Of a stretch of DNA of 64,000 nt, positions 1 to 7,402 are shown one piece after another. The notes below the pieces were generated by a model that ran no database searches, was not told the origin of the DNA, and worked only from the letters and a program-made list of their open reading frames with translations. A program made the translations under genes and the position numbers. Location: the NCBI RefSeq assembly GCF_008923185.1, contig NZ_WBMT01000009.1, positions 248,001 to 312,000 of the forward strand. Reading direction: 5' to 3'. The stretch is from Actinomadura rudentiformis. Its GTDB lineage: Bacteria; Actinomycetota; Actinomycetes; Streptosporangiales; Streptosporangiaceae. The stretch's first letter is position 1. The number at the start of each line of letters is the position of its first letter.

Positions 1-735
1 CGCGCAGGCACCAATCTCTGCCCTCTCACACGCTCACGCCTGGCAGGCCCGTCCTTGGCACGTTCGCCCCTTGCACGTCCGTTCCTCATCGGCCCGCCCT
101 CACACGGTCACCTCTCGCACGCCCGCCCCTCGCACGATCACCTCTCGCGGGCCCGCCCCTCACACGTTCACCTCTCGCAGGCCCGGCCCTCGCACGCTCA
201 CGCCTCGCGGGCTCGCGCCTCGCACAATCACGCCTCGCACGCCCGCCTCACACGCTCATCTCTCGCAGGCCCGCCTTCGCACGTTCACCTCTCACAGGCC
301 CGCCCTCGCACGGTCACGCCTGGCAGGCCCGTCCTTGGCATGTTCGCTCTTTGCACGTTCACCCCTTGCACGTCGGCTCCTCATCGGCCCGCCCTCGCAC
401 GATCACCTCTCGCACGCCCGCCCCTCGCACACTCATCTCACGCAGGCCCGGCCCTCGCACGGTCACGCCTCGCGGGCTCGCCCCTCGCACAATCACGCCT
501 CGCACGCCCGCCTCACACGCTCATCTCTCGCAGGCCCGCCCCTCGCAGGCCCGCCCCTCGCAGGCCCGCCCCTCGCAGGCCCGCCCCTCGCAGGCCCGTC
601 CTTGGCACATTCGTCCCTTGCACGTCGGCTCCTCATCGGCCCGCCCTCGCACCTTCACCCCTCGCACGCCCGCCCCTCGCACGCTCACCTCTCGCAGGCT
701 CCCCCCTCATAGGCCCGGCTTTCATAGGCCCGACC
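1..735. repeat. GC-rich minisatellite with higher-order repeat
   Basis: The stretch is built of degenerate units of about 15 bp (core CCTCGCAGGCCCGCC and variants with CGCACGATCA or CGCACGCTCA). Five near-perfect copies of the 15-mer sit at about 531-600. A longer unit is also repeated: the string CAGGCCCGTCCTTGGCA starts at 44, 324 and 591, giving periods of 280 and 267 bp. Because the unit is a multiple of three and lacks stops, several forward frames stay open, but their products are only biased Arg/Pro/Ser/His/Ala repeats. I therefore see no gene here. The array continues past the left edge and lies just downstream of the ABC ATPase gene. Confidence 0.9.
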
Positions 736-736
736 T

Positions 737-1435
737 TCATATGGCGCCTGCCTGCATTGGTGTTCGCGTGTCGGAGACGATGAGGCCGTCGCGGAGGCGT
801 ATCTGCCGGGGGAGTGCCGCAGCGATCTCGTGGTCGTGCGTGATCACGGCGATCGTCGTGCCCTGGGCGTTCAGGTCGCGCAGCAGTGCCATCACGGTGT
901 CGCCAGAGGCGGAGTCGAGCGCGCCGGTCGGCTCGTCGGCCAGCAGCAACGCGGGTTCGCCGATGATCGCGCGGGCGATTGCGACCCGCTGCTTCTGGCC
1001 GCCTGACAGTTCATGCGGCCGGTGCGTCATCCGGTCGGAGAGGCCGACCTGTGCCAGCACGGCCCTCGCCTTGCGCCGGCGGGCCCGCAACGGCTGGCCG
1101 CTGTAGAGGAGCCCGTCCGCCACGTTGTCCAGTGCGGAGGCGCCGGCGGCCAGGTGGAACGACTGGAACACGAACCCCAGGTTCTGGGCGCGCAGGGCCG
1201 AAAGCTCGCGGTCGGAGAGCCCTGCCACTTCGTGCCCGGCGATCCGGACCGTGCCCGCGGACGGGCGGTCCAGGCTGCCGATGATGTGGAGCAATGTGGA
1301 CTTGCCCGACCCGGACGGCCCGGCGATCGCTACGAGCTCGCCGCGCTGGATGGTCAGATCGATCCCGGCCAGCGCGGCGACGCCACCCGGGTACTCCTTC
1401 CGCACCCCGATGAGCTCAACGACTGGCGGGGTCAT
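737..1435 (-). CDS. ABC transporter ATP-binding protein, MacB/LolD type
   Basis: This 232-residue protein is a complete ATPase subunit of the MacB/LolD family, which powers FtsX-like permeases. Visible motifs are Walker A GPSGSGKST (about 39-47), Q-loop Gln (91), signature LSGGQ (143-147), Walker B ALLLADE (162-168) and a switch His (THDHE). The start ATG overlaps the stop of the upstream adaptor gene (ATGA), so the two are translationally coupled. The FtsX/MacB permease normally found next is not in the window: only the minisatellite follows, so it must lie beyond the left edge or be missing. A role in export of an antibiotic, peptide or lipid is inferred from family and context. Confidence 0.93.
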   Translation of the reverse strand: MTPPVVELIGVRKEYPGGVAALAGIDLTIQRGELVAIAGPSGSGKSTLLHIIGSLDRPSAGTVRIAGHEVAGLSDRELSALRAQNLGFVFQSFHLAAGASALDNVADGLLYSGQPLRARRRKARAVLAQVGLSDRMTHRPHELSGGQKQRVAIARAIIGEPALLLADEPTGALDSASGDTVMALLRDLNAQGTTIAVITHDHEIAAALPRQIRLRDGLIVSDTRTPMQAGAI

Positions 1436-2493
1436 GACTTGGGCACCTCGACCTTCATGCCCTCACTGAGACCTTCGCCCGCCACCTCTACGCGGCCGTC
1501 GCCGAAGACACCGAGCTCAACCTTGACGGTACGAGGCGTGCCCGGGGTGACCACCCGGACGCCATAGCCGCCACCTGGCAGCGCCAGCAGGGCTTGGACG
1601 GGGACGGAGAGCACGTTCTTGCTCGTCTGGGTCGTGATGTTCACGGTGACGGGGGCCTGGTCGAGGCCGCCCGCCTTGCTCGGGTGGTCGAGCTCGATGA
1701 TCACGTCGACCTTGGCCTCACCCTCATCGCCTCCGCCGCCGTCCTTGGCTGCCGTGGTGCCGATGCTGCGCACGGCGCCCCGTGCGGTACGGCCGGCGGG
1801 CAGCTCGACGGTGACCTTCGTGCCCTTTCTGAGGGTGCTCGCCTGATCGACTTCGAGCTTGAGGCTGACGACCTGTTCGGCTCCGGAGGAGGTCACGACC
1901 GGGCTGCCGGGGGTGACGCGGTCGCCCGCTGACGCGTCCCGGCTCTTCACCCGGACCGGCCCGGGGGCGAAGACGATCGCGTCCGGGCCCACCGTTCCTG
2001 TGGCCTTGCCGTCGTGGGCCTTCTGCCAGCGCCTGACCGCGTCGGCGGTGGCCGCGGTGTACTTCTGGTCCACGGTCAGGCTGTAGCCGAGGGCGCTGAG
2101 GTTCTTCTCCAGCTGCAGTACGTCGGGTCCCTCGTCGCCGGTCTTGAGCGTCCGATACATCGGACGTGTGCCGTACATCAGCCGTACGGGCCGTCCGTCC
2201 AGTTCGTAGAGCCTGCCGTTCAGGCGGACGGTGGCACCGGGGCTCTTGACCCACGTCACGGTCCCACCGGCGCCCGCCTTCAGTTTGCGTTCGCCCCCGT
2301 AGCCGAGCGTTCCCTGGACGGAGGTGCTGTCGCTCAGGTCGCCGCGTTCCACCGGGGCGGTGGTCATGGCGGCACCCGGACCGCGCCGCTCGCGCTTGCC
2401 GCCGCCGTCGGCCGTCGCATTGACGGTGATCCCCGCCCCGGTGGCCGCGACGACCAGGGCCGCCGTGGCGCCGATGATCGTTTTTCGCTTCAT
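1432..2493 (-). CDS. Efflux adaptor (membrane-fusion-like) protein with peptidoglycan-binding domain
   Basis: This 353-residue protein has one N-terminal membrane anchor (about 6-26). It then has a short lipoyl-like segment, a PG_binding_1 domain (about 115-173, with GDEGPDVLQLEKNL and AVRRWQKAHD), a second hairpin/barrel part (VTPGSPVVTSSG) and a C-terminal beta domain (LSVPVQALLALPGGGYGVRVV). This is the usual actinobacterial adaptor that accompanies MacB-like ATPases and links a permease to the cell wall. It overlaps the ATPase gene by 4 bp and follows the lipoprotein gene by 34 bp. The ATG has a purine-rich stretch (GAGGGAAAG) upstream. The exported substrate is unknown. Confidence 0.88.
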   Translation of the reverse strand: MKRKTIIGATAALVVAATGAGITVNATADGGGKRERRGPGAAMTTAPVERGDLSDSTSVQGTLGYGGERKLKAGAGGTVTWVKSPGATVRLNGRLYELDGRPVRLMYGTRPMYRTLKTGDEGPDVLQLEKNLSALGYSLTVDQKYTAATADAVRRWQKAHDGKATGTVGPDAIVFAPGPVRVKSRDASAGDRVTPGSPVVTSSGAEQVVSLKLEVDQASTLRKGTKVTVELPAGRTARGAVRSIGTTAAKDGGGGDEGEAKVDVIIELDHPSKAGGLDQAPVTVNITTQTSKNVLSVPVQALLALPGGGYGVRVVTPGTPRTVKVELGVFGDGRVEVAGEGLSEGMKVEVPKS

Positions 2494-2527
2494 GGCCTGC
2501 TTTCCCTCGCGTCCGCGCGCCGGAAGA

Positions 2528-3064
2528 TCATCCGAACGCGGCGCAGGCCCTGTTGGCCTTGTCGAACTTCACTCTTTCGGCCTCGCTCTGCGGAGCACGC
2601 TGGGCGGCCGCCATGCCGCCTTTGCCGTCGAATTTCGGGTCGGGCATGTCTACGCCGTGCTGGCGCATGCATTGGGCGAACTTGAGCATCCTGTCCTTCT
2701 GCTCCTGCGAGATCGGCTTCGGTTCCGGGATCCCCGCGACGCTCCGGCAGCTCTTCAGGGCCTTCTCGATCTTCTCCGCGCTCGCGCCCTTCCCGCCGAT
2801 GGCGATGCCGCGTTGGGCCTCGCCGGGTTTGGGGTCAGGCATGTCGACGCCGTGCTCGCGCATGCACTTGGCGAACTTGAGCTGCTGGTCCATCGAGGGC
2901 ATCCGGTCGCCTCCGCCCTTGCCGGCGGGCGCGGTGCCGGAGACGGAGGGGTTCTCCTTGCCGCTGCCACCCGCGTCCCCGCCGCAGGCTGTGCCGAGGA
3001 AGGCCAAGGCGGACAGAGTCAAGGCTGCAGTGAGCCCACGCAACCGATGACGATTGGTGATCAT
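2528..3064 (-). CDS. Secreted lipoprotein with duplicated Cys motif
   Basis: The ATG at 3064 is chosen because GGGAGGA lies 6-7 nt upstream; an open frame exists 14 codons further out without such a site. The 178-residue product has a signal peptide ending in a lipobox (LGTAC followed by GGD), then a Gly/Ser linker, then two copies of a KFAKCMREHGVDMPDP-type motif separated by about 60 residues, each with one Cys. Similar lipoproteins are common beside MacB-like efflux genes and two-component systems in actinomycetes. It is the first gene of a three-gene minus-strand operon, divergent from the response regulator. The function of the family is not established; ligand or metal sensing at the cell surface is a guess. 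Confidence 0.85.
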   Translation of the reverse strand: MITNRHRLRGLTAALTLSALAFLGTACGGDAGGSGKENPSVSGTAPAGKGGGDRMPSMDQQLKFAKCMREHGVDMPDPKPGEAQRGIAIGGKGASAEKIEKALKSCRSVAGIPEPKPISQEQKDRMLKFAQCMRQHGVDMPDPKFDGKGGMAAAQRAPQSEAERVKFDKANRACAAFG

Positions 3065-3204
3065 GGGATGTCCTCCCGTCGGGCCGGACCCGATCCGTCC
3101 GGCCATGTCCGAGAGGGTGGCCGGACCGGGTGTTTCCTTTCCTTAATCCCGGCGGGGCCTGGCTGCTTATCTTTTCGAAATGGCAGGTCAGGTAGACCTA
3201 GGGC

Positions 3205-3870
3205 ATGCGCGTGCTGGTGGTGGAGGACGAGGACTACCTGGCGGAGCTGATCGCCGAGGGACTCCGGGCCCAGGCGATCGCGACGGACGTCGCCCACGAC
3301 GGCGCGGAGGCGCTGCGCCGGTTCGAGGCGATGGACTATGACGTGGTCGTGCTGGACCGAGACCTGCCCGAGGTCCACGGCGACGACGTCTGCCGTCAGG
3401 TCGTACGCAGCGGGCGGTTGACGCGGATCCTGATGCTGACCGCGTCCGGCACTGTCCGGGATCGCGTCGAGGGCCTCGGACTGGGGGCGGACGACTACTT
3501 GCCCAAGCCGTTCTCCTACGAGGAACTCGTCGCCCGTGTGCTGGCCCTGGGACGGCGGGCCCGCCCCGCGCTGCCGCCCGTCCTGGAACGGGCCGGGGTC
3601 GTCCTCGACATCCCGCGCCGCCAGGCGTATCGCGACGGCCGCCGCCTCGACCTCTCGCGCAAGGAGTTCGCAGTCCTGGAGACGCTGATGCGCGCGGACG
3701 GCGCGGTGGTCGGCACCGATGAGCTGATCGAAGAGGTCTGGGAGGAGCACATCAGCTACAACTCCAATGCCGTACGGGTGACCGTCAGCAAGCTGCGGGC
3801 CAAGCTGGGGCAGCCGGCCGTGGTCGAGACCGTGTCGGGGTCCGGCTACCGGATGCGGGCGAGCGGATGA
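3205..3870 (+). CDS. OmpR/PhoB-family response regulator
   Basis: This 221-residue protein has a receiver domain (1-115) with the acidic pocket (VVEDED), the phospho-acceptor Asp51 (VVLDRDLP), Thr in MLTASG and Lys in YLPKPFS. It is followed by a winged-helix effector domain (about 125-218, ending in the typical VETVSGSGYRMR). It is separated by 10 bp from the histidine kinase gene, so the pair forms a two-component system. Divergence from the lipoprotein/adaptor/ATPase operon suggests that it controls that efflux operon, as such pairs commonly do. This is inference from position only. Length and domain order are normal. Confidence 0.95.
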   Translation: MRVLVVEDEDYLAELIAEGLRAQAIATDVAHDGAEALRRFEAMDYDVVVLDRDLPEVHGDDVCRQVVRSGRLTRILMLTASGTVRDRVEGLGLGADDYLPKPFSYEELVARVLALGRRARPALPPVLERAGVVLDIPRRQAYRDGRRLDLSRKEFAVLETLMRADGAVVGTDELIEEVWEEHISYNSNAVRVTVSKLRAKLGQPAVVETVSGSGYRMRASG

Positions 3871-3880
3871 GAGCGAGCGC

Positions 3881-5188
3881 ATGAGGATCACTGCCCGGGC
3901 CAGACTCACAGCCCTGTACGGAGGCCTGCTGCTCGTCGCAGGCGGAGGACTCGTCGCGTCGGTCTACTTCCTGATGAGGAAGTCCCTGGCCGACCGCCTG
4001 CCCACCGCGATCACCCTGGCGATCCCGGCAGACTGGGCGCCCGCAGTGGCGGCGAAACCCACGCAGGCGGCTGAGGGCACGGAGTCGGCCCAGGGTACGG
4101 GGCCGGTCCAGGGCACAGAGTCGGTCCAGGGCACAGACGCGGTCCCTGGCATGACGCCGGAGGCGGTGCGCGGCCGGGCCGCCACCCTCGGCCGGGCCGC
4201 GACCGCCGCCGAGGACACCGCGTACGAGCAGCTGCTGATCGTCTCACTCATCGCGCTCGCGATCTTCGCCGTCGTGTCGGTGTTCCTGGCGTGGTGGATG
4301 GCCGGGCGCGTGCTGCGTCCCGTGCATACGATCACCGCCACCGCCCGGCGCCTCTCCGGCGAGAATCTGGACGAACGCATCGCCCTCGCGGCCCCGCCGG
4401 GTGAGCTCAAGGACCTCGCCGACACGTTCGACGCCATGCTCGATCGGTTGCAGGGCCTGGTCTCCGCGCAGCAGCGGTTCGTCGCCAACGCCGCCCACGA
4501 GCTGCGGACCCCGCTCGCCGTGCAGCGCGCCGCGCTGGAGATCGGCCTGGCCGATCCCGACCCGGCGAGGGTCGCGCGCGTCCGCACCAAACTGCTGGAC
4601 GTGGCGGACCGCAGCGAGCGGCTCATCGAGGGACTCCTGCTGCTGTCGGCCAGCGATCGAGGGCTGGACCGGCCCGAGCCGATCGACGCAGGCGAGATGG
4701 TGGAGGGCGTCGTGGCCGAGCACGCAGCCGAGGCCCGCGATCGCGACGTTACGGTCGAAACGTACATCGAGCCTGTACGGCTGGAGGGAGATCCGACCCT
4801 CTTCAGGCACCTGGTGCGCAATCTCCTGGAGAACGCCCTCCGCTACAACGTCCCTGGCGGGCGGATCCTCGTGCACATGGACGACACAGGGCTCAAGGTC
4901 AGGAACACCGGGCCGAAGGTGCCCTCCGACGTCGTACCTCACCTCTTCGAACCGTTCCGCCGCCTGCACCCGCGCCGCCATGCCCGCGGCGAAGGCACCG
5001 GGCTCGGGTTGTCCATCGTCGACTCGATCGCCCGCGCACATGGCGGCGAGGCTGTCGCGCGGGCCAACCCGGGCGGTGGGCTGAGCATCCGGGTGACCTT
5101 CGGAACGCGCGGCCTCGGAACACCCGATCAGGACGACTGCGGAGCGCGCAGCAGCCATGCGCAGGTGTCGGCGGGCAGCAGATCCTGA
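3881..5188 (+). CDS. Sensor histidine kinase
   Basis: This 435-residue membrane kinase has TM1 (about 12-32), an extracytoplasmic segment, TM2 (117-140), HAMP (140-195), HisKA with the phospho-acceptor His206 (ANAAHELRTPLA), and a HATPase domain with N box (LLENALRYN) and G2 box (GTGLGLSI). The sensor segment (66-90) carries short repeats QGTGPV/QGTESV/QGTDAV, probably a minisatellite expansion inside the gene. The last 61 bp overlap the 3' end of the convergent glycosidase gene, so the tail after the G2 region (from about residue 410) may be an extension. It partners the OmpR-type regulator just upstream. Confidence 0.94.
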   Translation: MRITARARLTALYGGLLLVAGGGLVASVYFLMRKSLADRLPTAITLAIPADWAPAVAAKPTQAAEGTESAQGTGPVQGTESVQGTDAVPGMTPEAVRGRAATLGRAATAAEDTAYEQLLIVSLIALAIFAVVSVFLAWWMAGRVLRPVHTITATARRLSGENLDERIALAAPPGELKDLADTFDAMLDRLQGLVSAQQRFVANAAHELRTPLAVQRAALEIGLADPDPARVARVRTKLLDVADRSERLIEGLLLLSASDRGLDRPEPIDAGEMVEGVVAEHAAEARDRDVTVETYIEPVRLEGDPTLFRHLVRNLLENALRYNVPGGRILVHMDDTGLKVRNTGPKVPSDVVPHLFEPFRRLHPRRHARGEGTGLGLSIVDSIARAHGGEAVARANPGGGLSIRVTFGTRGLGTPDQDDCGARSSHAQVSAGSRS

Positions 5189-6927
5189 CCGGCCGACTGC
5201 AAACCTTGGCCTGTCGGCGACCGATCTTGATCGGTGTGCGGCAGAAGCTGATCGGTGTGCGGCTGACCCTGATCGGTGTGCGGCTGACCCTGGACGGCCG
5301 GTCGCAGACGCTGATCGGCCGGGGCGCTGCTGATCACGACGTGGCCGGCGTCGGCGGGCAGCGGTACGGCACGTTCACCGCAGTTGAGCACGCACGTGAG
5401 TGGCCCGCGGGCGAACGCCACCACATCCTGGTCTGCGGAGAGCCAATCGAGCGACTCCTGCAGGTGCAGGTCGCGGCGATGCTGCAAGGACCGCCGGTAG
5501 AACGAGAGGGTCGAGCCGGGGTCGGACAGTTGCGCCTCAACGGTCAAGTCGGCCCACGCCGGGGGCATCGGGAGCCACGGCTTGGCACCGCTGCTGTTGG
5601 GCGAGAACCCGTACGGCTCGTTCGTCCCAGACCAAGGCAGCGGGACCCGGCAACCGTCCCGGCCAGGCTGCGTGCCGCCGGAGCGCTTCCACACCGGATC
5701 CTGGCGGGCCGCGTCGGGGAGGTCGACCACCTCGGGGAGGCCCAGCTCCTCGCCCTGGTAGAGGTACGCGGAACCCGGCAATGCCAGCATGAACAGCAGC
5801 GCGGCCCTGGCCCGGGCCAGCCCTGCGGCCGGGGGCCCGCCGGGTGGCATGTATCGCGAGACGTGGCGTACGGAATCGTGGCTGGAGAGCACCCACGTCG
5901 GCGCCGAACCCGTGGGTGCGACGGCGGCCAGCGCCGTGGTGACCACCTGGCGGAACGACTCCGCCGACCACCCGGCGAGCTGCAGATCGAACTGGAACAC
6001 CTGGTGGAGCTCGTCGGGCCGCAGGAAGAGCGCCAGGTCCTCCGCGCTCTCGGTCCAGACCTCGCCGATCGCCATCCGCTCGCCCGCGTACCCGTCCAGG
6101 ATGCGGCGCCAGTCGCGGTAGACCTCGTGGACCTCGGGCCGGCTGTAGATGGGACCGCTCACGACATGGCGGCTCCGGCCAGCGAGGTCGGCGAACGCGG
6201 CGTCCTTGAAGAGACCGGCGGCGACGTCGATCCGGAAGCCGTCGACACCGCGGTCGAGCCAGAACCGCAGGATGTCCTCGAACTCCGCCCGTACCTCCGG
6301 ATTGCGCCAGTTGAGATCGGGCTGCTCGGGCGCGTACAGGTGGAGATACCACTCCCCGTCGGGCAGGCGCGTCCAGGCCGGCCCGCCGAACGCCGAAGGC
6401 CAGTCGTTCGGGGGCCCCTCCGCGCCTTCACGGTATGAGGAACCTTCAACCGACTTGGGGTCTTTCTCCACTTGGGTGGAAGAACCTCCACCGGGGGAGG
6501 TGCCGGAGGAAGATCCTGCACCTGGACGTCCCCGGCGGAAGATATAGCGCTCGCGCGCGGGAGACCCGGGCGGTGCGGCCAGCGCCTCCTGGAACCAGGG
6601 ATGCCGGTCGGACGTGTGGTTGGGAACGATGTCGACGATCAGCCGCAGCCCGTGGGCGTGCGCGTCGGCGACCAGCGCGTCGAAGTCGCCGAGGCCGCCG
6701 AACCGCGGATCCACGTCACGGTAGTCGGCCACGTCATAGCCGCCGTCCGCCAGGGGGGAACGGTAGAACGGGGTGAGCCACAGCGCGTCCACACCGAGAT
6801 CGCGCAGATAGCCGAGCCGGGAGCGGACGCCCTGCAGATCGCCCTCACCGTCCCCATCGGAGTCGGCGAAGCTGCGGACATAGATCTCGTAGACGACGGC
6901 GTCACGCCACCAGGGGGATCGCGTCAT
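5128..6927 (-). CDS. aglA: Alpha-glucosidase, GH13 (AglA-like)
   Basis: This 599-residue GH13 protein should hydrolyse alpha-glucosidic bonds of maltooligosaccharides or isomaltose/trehalose-type sugars. Seen: region I (VDIVPNHTSD, about 98-107), nucleophile Asp234 in GFRIDVA, acid/base Glu289 in AIGEVW, and Asp351 in a region IV that reads SSHDS where NHD is usual. Two low-complexity parts are odd. Residues about 136-170 form a Gly/Ser-rich insert between RYIFRRGR and PPNDW, where relatives are short. About 35 residues of seven-residue repeats (QGQPHTD and variants) interrupt the C-terminal beta domain just before its last strand (CAWLLR). It lies 17 bp after glbO, the same pair as Rv2470-Rv2471 in M. 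tuberculosis. Confidence 0.9.
   Translation of the reverse strand: MTRSPWWRDAVVYEIYVRSFADSDGDGEGDLQGVRSRLGYLRDLGVDALWLTPFYRSPLADGGYDVADYRDVDPRFGGLGDFDALVADAHAHGLRLIVDIVPNHTSDRHPWFQEALAAPPGSPARERYIFRRGRPGAGSSSGTSPGGGSSTQVEKDPKSVEGSSYREGAEGPPNDWPSAFGGPAWTRLPDGEWYLHLYAPEQPDLNWRNPEVRAEFEDILRFWLDRGVDGFRIDVAAGLFKDAAFADLAGRSRHVVSGPIYSRPEVHEVYRDWRRILDGYAGERMAIGEVWTESAEDLALFLRPDELHQVFQFDLQLAGWSAESFRQVVTTALAAVAPTGSAPTWVLSSHDSVRHVSRYMPPGGPPAAGLARARAALLFMLALPGSAYLYQGEELGLPEVVDLPDAARQDPVWKRSGGTQPGRDGCRVPLPWSGTNEPYGFSPNSSGAKPWLPMPPAWADLTVEAQLSDPGSTLSFYRRSLQHRRDLHLQESLDWLSADQDVVAFARGPLTCVLNCGERAVPLPADAGHVVISSAPADQRLRPAVQGQPHTDQGQPHTDQLLPHTDQDRSPTGQGLQSAGQDLLPADTCAWLLRAPQSS
5205..5325. repeat. 21-bp tandem repeat inside the alpha-glucosidase gene
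   Basis: On the plus strand the core TGATCGGTGTGCGGCTGACCC and degenerate versions recur every 21 bp, about five times. As 21 is a multiple of three, the reading frame of the minus-strand gene is kept and a seven-residue repeat results. It sits close to the end of the gene. Confidence 0.85.
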
Positions 6928-6944
6928 ACCGCCGATCTACCCGC

Positions 6945-7328
6945 TCAGGTGTGGGCGTTCACCATGCTCTGCGCGGCCATCGTGAGGTAGTTCCAGAGCA
7001 TCGTGTCGAGCTCCTCGGGAAGTTCAAGCTCGTCCACGGCGTCGCGCATGTGCCGCAACCACGCGTCGCGCTCGGCCTCACCGATGACGAACGGGGCGTG
7101 CCGCATGCGCAGCCGGGGGTGCCCGCGCTGTGAGCTGTAGGTGTTGGGGCCGCCCCAATACTGGATGAGGAAGAGCCGCAGCCGGTCTTCGGCGGGGCCG
7201 AGGTCCTCTTCCGGATAGAGCGGGCGGAGCAGGGGGTCGTCAGCGACACCCTGGTAGAAGCGGTGGACCAGGCGCCGGAAGGTCTCCTCGCCGCCGACCG
7301 CTTCGTAGAAGGTCACCTGTTGTGTCAT
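6945..7328 (-). CDS. glbO: Group II truncated haemoglobin
   Basis: This 127-residue globin belongs to the TrHbO family, which binds haem and O2 and has been linked to oxygen/peroxide chemistry. Seen: B10 Tyr25 (HRFYQG), the YWGGP segment (57-61), proximal His77 (RMRHAPF) and the group II hallmark Trp at G8 (Trp90, AERDAW). The ATG at 7328 has GGGGAG upstream and gives the usual N terminus (MTQQVTFYEAVGG); a GTG four codons earlier is less likely. The neighbouring alpha-glucosidase on the same strand mirrors the M. tuberculosis glbO-aglA pair. The gene follows mscS by 74 bp, so all three could be one transcript. Confidence 0.95.
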   Translation of the reverse strand: MTQQVTFYEAVGGEETFRRLVHRFYQGVADDPLLRPLYPEEDLGPAEDRLRLFLIQYWGGPNTYSSQRGHPRLRMRHAPFVIGEAERDAWLRHMRDAVDELELPEELDTMLWNYLTMAAQSMVNAHT

Positions 7329-7402
7329 GGCGCTCCCCACCCTATGCGAGGGCGCCCCGCCCTCGGTGTGTGACAGATCACCTTGATCAAGTCGTGAGCC
7401 GG

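Noticed and set aside
55..1106. Long plus-strand open frames over the first kilobase
   Set aside because: They run through the 15-bp minisatellite and the antisense of the ABC ATPase; the peptides are pure repeat, and no ribosome-binding site or homology supports them.
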